DNA of 31,947 nucleotides, from contig JAILRR010000035.1 in the NCBI GenBank assembly GCA_024698065.1, forward strand, positions 1 to 31,947. The letters run 5' to 3'. Below the pieces are notes generated by a model that ran no database searches, was not told the DNA's origin, and was given only the letters and a program-made list of their open reading frames with translations. The position numbers and the translations under genes are program-made. Source of the stretch: Bacilli bacterium. GTDB taxonomy: Bacteria; Bacillota_I; Bacilli_A; RFN20; CAG-826. Shown one piece after another: positions 7,560 through 14,582 of this stretch. Within the stretch, counting starts at the first letter, position 1; each line of letters opens with the position of its first letter.

Positions 7560-10181
7560 ATGAAATTGGGTCAGAAACAAACCCCGTTTATCACGGCTCT
7601 AGAAAACTACATCAAAAAAGACGTTTCCCCTTTTGATGTTCCTGGCCACCATATGGGCAATATCGACAATGCTGCGACAAGGGTCTTAGGACATGAGGTT
7701 TTCGTTTGCGACGTCAATGCTCCTGTCGGTCTAGATAACCTCGCCAAACCTAATGGCGTAATCATGGAAGCCGAACAGCTTATGGCGGAAGCCTGCCATG
7801 CCGATGACGCTTTCTTTTTGATCAATGGAACTTCTAGCGGCATCATCACTATGATCATGACCGCGGTCAAGGCAGGGGAGAAAATCATCCTTCCTCGTAA
7901 CGTCCACAAATCCGTTATCAACGCCTTAACGATCTCGGGTGCTGTTCCGGTCTATGTCATGCCCCAAATCGACAACGACCTTGAGATTGCCAATCAGCCG
8001 ACAATGGAAGATTGGAAAAAGGCCATCAATAGAAACACATCCGCTAAAGCCATATTCGTGATCAACCCAACCTATTTTGGCGCGGTTGGCGATTTGAAAG
8101 AACTGGTCGAATATGCCCACGCCCATCATATGGCTGTCCTTGTTGATGAGGCTCACGGGGCTCATTTCTACTATGGCCTTGAAGGCCAGCCTATGACCGC
8201 GATGGACGCTGGTGCGGATATGTCTTCCGTCTCTTTCCACAAGACAGCAGGATCCTTGACTCAGTCCTCCGTTCTTCTTCTGAATGAACACCTTTATAGA
8301 CCAGAAGAAGTGCAAATATCGCTCAATATCCTTAACACCACATCACCATCGACTTTGCTTATGGCGTCTCTAGATGGCGCTCGTGCTTTCATGACTTCGA
8401 AAAAAGGCCAAACCGCGATGGCGGATACCTATAAACTCATCGATTACGCGGCCAAGAAGATAAACCAAATCAAAGGCTTTGAAATCAAAGACAAAGCCTA
8501 TTTCAAGAAGAACGGCGCTTACGATTACGACTCCAGCAAAGTCGTTATCGCCATCGACAAACTTGATATTGATGGCTTTGACCTCTACCGCCTCCTCATC
8601 GACAAATACGAAGTCCAAGTAGAGCTTGCTGAGACTTACGAGATTATGTGCGTTTTCGCTATCGGAACGAAAAGGAAACATGTCGATAGGTTGGTTGAGG
8701 CCTTGAAGGATATCTCATCTAAGCACTATCACAAAAACATCGTCTACGAAGACCACCATTTCGACAGCTCTTTCCCGTTCATGTTAGCGAGGCCTCGTGT
8801 CGCTTTCCACGCTCCTGGAAAGGTTTTGCCTATTGATCGTCTTGATGGAACGATCTCCAAAGAGCAGATCATGATGTACCCTCCAGGAATCCCACTCATC
8901 GTCCCTGGCGAGGTTTGGAACAAAGACCTTATCAAGAGGGTCCAGTTCTTTGAGAAGCATAAGAAAGAAGGCATCCGCCTACTTTGCTCCTACAAAGATG
9001 GCTTCCAAGTTATCGACACCGAGAAGTGGAGGCGTTTCTCCGTCTACGAGAGAAAGCTTAACGACTATAACCGCACCAAAAAGACGACGCCTCTCAATGA
9101 TGGTTACCATGTTCCTTTTGAAGGGGAGAAGCATCAAGAGACCCTTGTTCTTTTGCCATTCCGTTTAGACACATGGAGAAAGAAGGCCAAACCCGCTCAG
9201 TTCGCCTACAAAGAAGTCATCTCCGCCATCGCCAAACACGAGAAAGTCGTTGTGGGCATCCATCCGAGACACTACAAAGATCTTGCGCCTATCTATGAAA
9301 GAATCCCTAACGTCGAGACCATCTCCGTCCGCTATAACGACGCATGGGCTCGTGACAACATGCCTTTGTTTGTGAGCAATGGCAAAGACCTCAGGACCGT
9401 TGATTTCCGCTTCAATGCTTGGGGAGGGGATTACGATGGCCTTTATAAGAACTACAAAGACGATGATAAACTCAGGTCCGTCATTTCCAAGAAGATGGGT
9501 CTCATGTCCTACGTCCATCCTAAGTTCGTTCTTGAAGGCGGTTCGATCGCCGTCGATGGAGAAGGCACCCTCATAACCACAGAAGCCTGCCTCCTCTCAC
9601 CAGGCCGCAATCCATGTCTGACCAAGACAGAGATCGAAGAAGTTCTTCGCGAATATTTAGGCGTCGAAAAGATTGTCTGGATTCCGCACGGAATATACGA
9701 AGACGAGACCAATGAGCATATCGACAACATGGTTTCCTTCGTTAGGCCAGGGGAAGTCCTCCTTGCTTGGACGACTGACAAAAACGATCCTCAGTACGAC
9801 TATTGCCAGAAAGCCTATCGCGCCTTAAGAAAACAAACCGATGCGAAGGGGAGGCCGTTTGTCATCCATAAGATGAAACTGCCTTCGCCTCTCTACCTTA
9901 GCAAAGAGGACGCCAAGTCCCTCGTCACCAATAACGACACGCTTGATAAGAGGGTCGCTGGTCGCCGTTTAGCAGCCTCATATGTCAACTATTACCAAGG
10001 CAAGGATTTCGTTGTCCTTCCAGCCTTTGGCGTCAAAGAAGATGAAGCGGCTTATAAAACCATGAAGAAACTCTATCCGGATAAAGAGATCCACCAAGTC
10101 AACACGCTTGAGATTCTTTATGGAGGAGGAAATATCCATTGCATCACCATGCAAGTCCCAACCAAGGAGGAGAACAAATGA
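7560..10181 (+). CDS. Fused arginine decarboxylase-like enzyme and agmatine deiminase
   Basis: An 873-residue protein joining two complete enzymes. Residues 1 to about 490 are an aspartate-aminotransferase-fold Orn/Lys/Arg decarboxylase: FDVPGHHMGN, the VDEAHGAH segment, the PLP-binding Lys228 in SFHKTAGSLTQSS, and the C-terminal MYPPGIPLIVPGE motif near 437-450. Residues about 510-873 are agmatine deiminase, full length with the catalytic motifs NDAWARD, FNAWGG, LEGGSIAVDGEGT, ETNEHIDN and nucleophile Cys861 in GGGNIHCIT. The likely route is arginine to agmatine to N-carbamoylputrescine in one polypeptide. The next gene, aguB, finishes the route to putrescine and overlaps this stop by ATGA. 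An upstream GTG (7530) falls inside the promoter palindrome, so ATG 7560 is preferred although no Shine-Dalgarno is seen. Arginine specificity is inferred from the fused partner. The single reading frame has no internal stop. Confidence 0.93.
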   Translation: MKLGQKQTPFITALENYIKKDVSPFDVPGHHMGNIDNAATRVLGHEVFVCDVNAPVGLDNLAKPNGVIMEAEQLMAEACHADDAFFLINGTSSGIITMIMTAVKAGEKIILPRNVHKSVINALTISGAVPVYVMPQIDNDLEIANQPTMEDWKKAINRNTSAKAIFVINPTYFGAVGDLKELVEYAHAHHMAVLVDEAHGAHFYYGLEGQPMTAMDAGADMSSVSFHKTAGSLTQSSVLLLNEHLYRPEEVQISLNILNTTSPSTLLMASLDGARAFMTSKKGQTAMADTYKLIDYAAKKINQIKGFEIKDKAYFKKNGAYDYDSSKVVIAIDKLDIDGFDLYRLLIDKYEVQVELAETYEIMCVFAIGTKRKHVDRLVEALKDISSKHYHKNIVYEDHHFDSSFPFMLARPRVAFHAPGKVLPIDRLDGTISKEQIMMYPPGIPLIVPGEVWNKDLIKRVQFFEKHKKEGIRLLCSYKDGFQVIDTEKWRRFSVYERKLNDYNRTKKTTPLNDGYHVPFEGEKHQETLVLLPFRLDTWRKKAKPAQFAYKEVISAIAKHEKVVVGIHPRHYKDLAPIYERIPNVETISVRYNDAWARDNMPLFVSNGKDLRTVDFRFNAWGGDYDGLYKNYKDDDKLRSVISKKMGLMSYVHPKFVLEGGSIAVDGEGTLITTEACLLSPGRNPCLTKTEIEEVLREYLGVEKIVWIPHGIYEDETNEHIDNMVSFVRPGEVLLAWTTDKNDPQYDYCQKAYRALRKQTDAKGRPFVIHKMKLPSPLYLSKEDAKSLVTNNDTLDKRVAGRRLAASYVNYYQGKDFVVLPAFGVKEDEAAYKTMKKLYPDKEIHQVNTLEILYGGGNIHCITMQVPTKEENK
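10164..10170 (+). promoter_or_regulatory. Ribosome binding site that fixes the aguB start
   Basis: AAGGAGG lies seven bases before ATG 10178, inside the last codons of the fusion gene. It rules out the in-frame start at 10139, which would overlap the deiminase active-site coding region. Confidence 0.85.
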
Positions 10182-11041
10182 AAATCAAAGTTGCCATCGC
10201 TCAATTCTCAATGCCTGATGACTATGAGAAATGCTTAGCAAAAGCCGATGAATATATAAAAACCGCCAGCAAAAATGGTGTGGATTTGCTTTTGCTTCCT
10301 GAACTCTTTGAAGGGTTATATTTCTGCCAAATCGAAAATTATGACTTCTTCTCGAAAGCGGAAGAGGCTAAAGATTCCAAGACTCTGAGGCACTTCCAAA
10401 AGATGGCCAAGGAACACAAAATCGTTCTCCCAATCTCTTTCTTCGAGAAAGCCGGCAATTGCTATTTCAACTCCCTTGCCATGATCGACAAGGATGGCTC
10501 CATCGTCGATATGTACCGCAAGAGCCATATCCCAACTGGCGAGTGTTACGAAGAGAAGTTCTACTTCACTCCAGGTGACACTGGATTCAAAGTCTTTAAG
10601 ACCAAAGCCGGCAACATCGGTGTTGGCATTTGCTGGGATCAATGGTTCCCAGAGACCGCGAGAATCCTCGCTCTCAAAGGCGCGGAAATCCTTCTTTTCC
10701 CAACCGCGATTGGTTCTGAACCAGTTCTTCCAAAAGACAGCAAGAGCCATTGGCAGAACGTCATGAAAGGACACGCAGCCGCAAACATCATGCCTGTCTT
10801 AGCGGCCAATAGAGTAGGAGTTGAGTCACTTGGAAAATCGAGCATGAAATTCTACGGCTCCTCTTTCATCGCTGATCAACATGGTGACTTTGTCGAAGAG
10901 ATGAACCGCGAAGAAGAGGGTATCCGCTTTGCGGAATTCGATCTTTCTGAAATCGCCAAAGAACGCTTCGGATGGGGAGTTTATCGCGACCGTCGCACCG
11001 ACCTCTACGAAGATTTACTTAAGCACGACGCTTCAAAGTAG
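10178..11041 (+). CDS. aguB: N-carbamoylputrescine amidase
   Basis: A 287-residue nitrilase-superfamily amidohydrolase that hydrolyses N-carbamoylputrescine to putrescine, CO2 and ammonia. The catalytic triad is visible: Glu42 in LLLPELFEG, Lys115 in YRKSHIPTG and Cys152 in GICWDQWFPE. The segments FYFTPGDTGF and the C-terminal WGVYRDRRTDLYEDL are typical of AguB. Length fits the family (about 290). Its start overlaps the stop of the decarboxylase-deiminase fusion (ATGA), with AAGGAGG just upstream, so the two products should be made in coupled amounts. A terminator hairpin begins inside its last codons, closing a two-gene operon. Other nitrilase-family amidases look similar, but the adjacent agmatine deiminase makes this assignment strong. 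Confidence 0.95.
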   Translation: MKIKVAIAQFSMPDDYEKCLAKADEYIKTASKNGVDLLLLPELFEGLYFCQIENYDFFSKAEEAKDSKTLRHFQKMAKEHKIVLPISFFEKAGNCYFNSLAMIDKDGSIVDMYRKSHIPTGECYEEKFYFTPGDTGFKVFKTKAGNIGVGICWDQWFPETARILALKGAEILLFPTAIGSEPVLPKDSKSHWQNVMKGHAAANIMPVLAANRVGVESLGKSSMKFYGSSFIADQHGDFVEEMNREEEGIRFAEFDLSEIAKERFGWGVYRDRRTDLYEDLLKHDASK

Positions 11042-11063
11042 CTCATAGCTGCTTTGCTTTTTT
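11034..11063 (+). terminator. Intrinsic terminator overlapping the aguB stop codon
   Basis: A 9-bp stem CAAAGTAGC (11034-11042) / GCTGCTTTG (11048-11056) with one G-U pair and a 5-nt loop is followed by CTTTTTTG. The 5' arm includes the last Lys codon and the TAG stop, so ribosomes finishing aguB could affect hairpin formation. Confidence 0.8.
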
Positions 11064-11088
11064 GAACAAAAAATCGCCGAATGGGTAT

Positions 11089-11111
11089 ATATCAAAATTT
11101 GATTTTGATAT
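11089..11111. promoter_or_regulatory. 10-bp inverted repeat in front of the pseudouridine synthase gene
   Basis: ATATCAAAAT (11089-11098) and ATTTTGATAT (11102-11111) form a perfect inverted repeat around TTG. It overlaps the predicted -10 box TATGAT (11109-11114) and ends nine bases before ATG 11121. The A/T-rich arms suggest a protein binding site more than an RNA hairpin. Confidence 0.55.
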
Positions 11112-11114
11112 GAT
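11109..11114 (+). promoter_or_regulatory. -10 box directly before the pseudouridine synthase start
   Basis: TATGAT matches five of six consensus bases and ends six bases before ATG 11121, where transcription itself would start. No clear -35 box or Shine-Dalgarno is seen. A leaderless message is likely if this box is used. Confidence 0.45.
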
Positions 11115-11120
11115 ACTTTT

Positions 11121-12131
11121 ATGAACAAAAACGACGTTAAAAGAAATCAACCTCGCAAAGGTTTCATTGACCCAAATAAGACAAAAACCTATTTGGTTTA
11201 CCACGAAACCGATCTTTTGACGTTCCTCCGTGAGAAGATGGCGAAGCAGTCTCAGCACAATATCCGCCACATGATCTCCAACCACCAGGTCGCCGTTGGA
11301 GGCGCTCCTGTTAATGAGTGGTTCTATAAGCTTTATCCAGAAGACGAAGTCACAGTCAGCTGGACCCCAATCAAAAAGAGGGAAAGAAAAGACCTTCCAA
11401 TCATCTACGAAGACGAAGACATCATAGCTATCGATAAGCCATCTGGCCTCCTTTCTGTCGCTAGCGATAGAGAAAAAGGCAAGACCGCTTATCGCTTGGT
11501 CACCGACTGGCTTACCCAAACAAACAAGAAAGCCCGCATCTTCGTTGTCCATAGAATCGATGAAGACACTTCAGGCGTTTTGATCTTCGCGAAAAACTTC
11601 GAAACAAGGGAAGCCCTTCAAAACCACTGGCAGGAAATCGTCACTAAACGTGGCTATTACGCTATCGTTGAGGGTGAAGACATCCCTGAAGAACAAACCC
11701 TCAAGAATTATCTTTGGTTAGACGAGACGACCTTCCAAGTCAGAGTCACAAAGAGCAAAAAGAACAGCAAACTCGCCATCACCCACTATAAGAAAATGGC
11801 AGTCAAAGGAGGATACGCCCTTCTTGACGTCAACATCGATACAGGACGTAAGAACCAGATCCGCGTCATGCTTGGAAACATCGGCCATTACATCGTTGGC
11901 GATGACCGTTATGGCGAGCCATCTAACCCGCTCAAGAGACTTGGTCTCCATGCTTATGAGCTCGACTTCACAAACCCATTAACTGGCAAAGAATACAAAA
12001 TCAAAGCGGAGATGCCTGACTGCTTCAAAAAGCTTTTTTGGCTATCTCACGCCGATAGACGAGCTTTAGCAGAAGCAAAGAAAGCGAAAGGGGCAAAAGG
12101 AACGAAAGATGGAAGCAAACGCCGCAAGTAA
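11121..12131 (+). CDS. RluA family pseudouridine synthase
   Basis: A 336-residue enzyme that isomerises uridine to pseudouridine in rRNA or tRNA. Residues about 20-80 resemble an S4 RNA-binding domain (FLREKMAKQSQHNIRHMISNHQV, then VGGAPV). The catalytic domain follows: YEDEDIIAIDKPSGLL, then HRIDEDTSG with catalytic Asp147, and the later NQIRVMLGNIGHYIVGDDRYG motif. The C-terminal ~20 residues are lysine-rich and low in complexity (KKAKGAKGTKDGSKRRK). It lacks an obvious ribosome binding site and has a -10 box immediately before the ATG. The last 23 bases overlap the start of the DUF1538 gene, implying cotranscription. Target site (RluD-, RluB- or RluC-type) cannot be assigned from sequence. 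Confidence 0.92.
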   Translation: MNKNDVKRNQPRKGFIDPNKTKTYLVYHETDLLTFLREKMAKQSQHNIRHMISNHQVAVGGAPVNEWFYKLYPEDEVTVSWTPIKKRERKDLPIIYEDEDIIAIDKPSGLLSVASDREKGKTAYRLVTDWLTQTNKKARIFVVHRIDEDTSGVLIFAKNFETREALQNHWQEIVTKRGYYAIVEGEDIPEEQTLKNYLWLDETTFQVRVTKSKKNSKLAITHYKKMAVKGGYALLDVNIDTGRKNQIRVMLGNIGHYIVGDDRYGEPSNPLKRLGLHAYELDFTNPLTGKEYKIKAEMPDCFKKLFWLSHADRRALAEAKKAKGAKGTKDGSKRRK

Positions 12132-13701
12132 GACATTCTTCCGCTCAGCTTTCCTTTTGAAACTGCGCGAGTCTTTTGTGAGCGTTCTTCCAATCGTTGC
12201 CGTCGTCTCAATCCTCTTTTTCACAGGGGTCATTGAACACTTCAATCTGCCTGCCTACGTTGCCTTTTTGATTTGCTCGGTTTTGATTGTCGCCGGCCTT
12301 GCTCTCTTCAACATAGGCGCCGAGTCCTCGATGTCCGCAATCGGCAAAATCATCGGCGAATCCCTCTTCAAAAAGAGGAAGATCTTCTTCGTCGTGGCCA
12401 TGACTTTCATCATTGGCGTCCTTGTGACCATTGCCGAACCTGACCTCAAGGTCACAGCCGCCCAGATTGGCGTTGACGAGATACTTCTCATCGCGATTAT
12501 TGGCATCGGCGTAGGACTATTCGTTGTCTTTGGCGTCCTTAGAATCATCTTCAACAAGAATCTCAACATCATGTTCATCTGCTTCTATGGCTTGGTGTTC
12601 ATGTTCGCTGGAATCGCTAACCCGAAATTCCTTCCTATTTGTTTCGATTCAGGTGGTGTTACGACTGGACCTGTCACCGTTCCGTTTATCCTTGCTTTCG
12701 GCGCTGGTTTGGCCGCTTCGACCGCAAGTGGAGGCAGAAGCGCTGAGGACTCTTTCGGCTTAACTGCCTTAGCCTCAGTTGGCCCAATCCTCACCGTCAT
12801 GATTCTTTCCCTTTTCCTCGACGTCGATTCGATGGTGTATGTTTGGACGGACAACCCTCTTACCACCTATGAGGTTTTCGAGGGCTTCTGGCCTGCCTTC
12901 TTTGCTTCAGCAGGAAACCATTTCTTGGGTGAACTAGGGATGGTTGGAATCGCTATCGCTCCAACAACCCTCTTCTATTTGATCTACGATTTGGTTTTCA
13001 TCAAATCCCGCAAAAGAAGGATCATCAAGATTCTCATCAACATGCTCTACGCCTATATCGGCTTGGTTGTTTTCCTCTCGGCCGTCAATATTGGCTTCCT
13101 TCCGGTTGCCCAAGAGGTTGGCAAAGGCCTAGGCGCATCCGATGGCACATTAGGCATCGCTATCTTGATTGGTGGCGCGTTTGGCTTGTTTGGTGTTATC
13201 GCTGAGCCAGCTGTCCACGTCCTTATCCGCCAAGTTGAGATCGTTTCCGAAGGAACTATCAAATCATTGACCGTCGGTCTTGTTATGGCCCTTTCGGTTG
13301 GTGGAGGCGTCGCTTTGGCAATCATACGCGCTTATTACGGATTCAGCATTCTCTATTACATGATACCTGGCTATATCATCGCTTTAGGATTGTCGTTCCT
13401 TGTTCCAAAGATTTATACCGCTATGGCTTTTGACTCTGGTGGTGTCGCTAGTGGCCCAATGGCTTCGACTTTCGTCGTTCCTTTCGTCATTGGCTTCACC
13501 TATCAAGCCCATGGCGCCGAATCCGTCTTTGAGAACGCTTTCGGAGCGATAGCCATGATTGCTTTGATGCCTTTGATTGTCGTTCAGGGCATCGGTCTAT
13601 ATGCGAATATCAAACGTTCAATCAACAATTACATGATCCGCAAAAGGTTTCACGAAGACGACGACCTTGTCATCATTTCGTTTGAGGAGGGCAATGCATG
13701 A
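12109..13701 (+). CDS. DUF1538 integral membrane protein, internally duplicated, putative transporter
   Basis: A 530-residue, very hydrophobic protein with about 12-14 membrane segments, recognised as the DUF1538 family. It consists of two homologous halves: IAEP occurs with Glu110 and again with Glu366, and FDSGGV(T/A)(T/S)GP occurs with Asp180 and again with Asp442, so the repeats are about 260 residues apart. Conserved acidic residues in Gly-rich membrane segments and twofold internal symmetry are typical of secondary transporters, but no substrate is established to my knowledge. It overlaps the end of the rluA-type gene and overlaps the next gene by ATGA. That next gene encodes a tandem PII-like protein, which suggests allosteric control of this membrane protein by a cytoplasmic nucleotide sensor. 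The transport function is inference. Confidence 0.85.
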   Translation: MEANAASKTFFRSAFLLKLRESFVSVLPIVAVVSILFFTGVIEHFNLPAYVAFLICSVLIVAGLALFNIGAESSMSAIGKIIGESLFKKRKIFFVVAMTFIIGVLVTIAEPDLKVTAAQIGVDEILLIAIIGIGVGLFVVFGVLRIIFNKNLNIMFICFYGLVFMFAGIANPKFLPICFDSGGVTTGPVTVPFILAFGAGLAASTASGGRSAEDSFGLTALASVGPILTVMILSLFLDVDSMVYVWTDNPLTTYEVFEGFWPAFFASAGNHFLGELGMVGIAIAPTTLFYLIYDLVFIKSRKRRIIKILINMLYAYIGLVVFLSAVNIGFLPVAQEVGKGLGASDGTLGIAILIGGAFGLFGVIAEPAVHVLIRQVEIVSEGTIKSLTVGLVMALSVGGGVALAIIRAYYGFSILYYMIPGYIIALGLSFLVPKIYTAMAFDSGGVASGPMASTFVVPFVIGFTYQAHGAESVFENAFGAIAMIALMPLIVVQGIGLYANIKRSINNYMIRKRFHEDDDLVIISFEEGNA

Positions 13702-14510
13702 GTGAGAAAAAGAAACGTTTCGTGTTGAAACGCTCCTCAAAATCGACTGAGACAGCTTCCTCAAAACCCCAGGAATCAAAGAGCCTTTTCCATCCTCTCA
13801 TGATGGCCATTACCGTCGTCAATCAAGGACAAGGAACCGCTATAACGAAGATCATGGAAACCTCTGGAGCGGCCACCTCCTTCGTCTTCCATGGAGAAGG
13901 AACCGCGGTTAATCACTTTTACGAAATCTTTACGTTAGAGAACGCCAACAAACAGGTGATTCTCACCCCGATGAGGGAAGATACTTGGCCGATTGCGAAA
14001 TCAGGACTTGAAACCCGCTTCCGTGTGTCTAAAGTAGCAAAAGGCATATCTTTCGTTATTAAGATAAGCAGCATCATCGGTACCAACGCCTATAAATTCG
14101 TGGCCAATGAGAGGCCCTTAGTCTCAGAAACCAAAGGAGATAATGCCATGGAAGAAACGAGAAACGAGAATTACGAAGTCGTGTTTGCCATCGTTAACGA
14201 TGGGTTCACTGATTTGGTTATGGAGGCCGCTAGAGGCAAAGGCGCCAAAGGCGGAACCATCATCAATGCCCGCGGAACCGGAAACAAAGAGATTGAAAAG
14301 TTCTTCGGCGTCTCTATCACCCCAGAGAAACAGATCGTCATGATTTTGGTTTCAAAAGAGATCAAGAACGACGTTTTGACTGCCATCTACCAAGCAGCAG
14401 GCCTCAACAGCAAAGGCCAAGGCATCGCCTTCTCGGTTCCTGTGTCCGATGTTGTGGGGATTGTCGAAAACGTTCAAAAAGAGGATGATACCTCAAGTAA
14501 GCAAAACTAG
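13698..14510 (+). CDS. Tandem PII-like regulatory protein
   Basis: A 270-residue protein with a short basic, Ser-rich N-terminus (about 1-28) and two PII-like ferredoxin-fold domains. Domain two (about 152-262) has the clear signature GKGAKGGTIINARGTG followed by FFGVSITPEKQIVMILV. Domain one (about 30-140) has the matching but diverged SGAATSFVFHGEGTA and FTLENANKQVILTPM. Canonical PII proteins are single domains of about 112 residues forming trimers, so a tandem form would assemble differently. The start overlaps the DUF1538 stop (ATGA) with GAGGAGG (13684-13690) upstream, so the two are made together. PII proteins typically bind ATP/ADP and control a neighbouring transporter. The glutamine-synthesis role of classical GlnB is not implied here, and no T-loop Tyr is apparent. 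Confidence 0.85.
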   Translation: MSEKKKRFVLKRSSKSTETASSKPQESKSLFHPLMMAITVVNQGQGTAITKIMETSGAATSFVFHGEGTAVNHFYEIFTLENANKQVILTPMREDTWPIAKSGLETRFRVSKVAKGISFVIKISSIIGTNAYKFVANERPLVSETKGDNAMEETRNENYEVVFAIVNDGFTDLVMEAARGKGAKGGTIINARGTGNKEIEKFFGVSITPEKQIVMILVSKEIKNDVLTAIYQAAGLNSKGQGIAFSVPVSDVVGIVENVQKEDDTSSKQN

Positions 14511-14513
14511 GAG
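14509..14513 (+). promoter_or_regulatory. Ribosome binding site lacking a normal start codon downstream
   Basis: AGGAG overlaps the stop of the PII-like gene. The next in-frame codons for the YfhO protein are ATT (14517) and ACG (14520); the first ATG in that frame is 70 bases away at 14583 and has no ribosome binding site. This points to an unusual start at ATT or ACG. Confidence 0.45.
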
Positions 14514-14582
14514 AACATTACGGAGACGTCAGAGAATACCGCAAAACTATCGAGCCTTCGTCACCTGACATTCATCCAGTGG

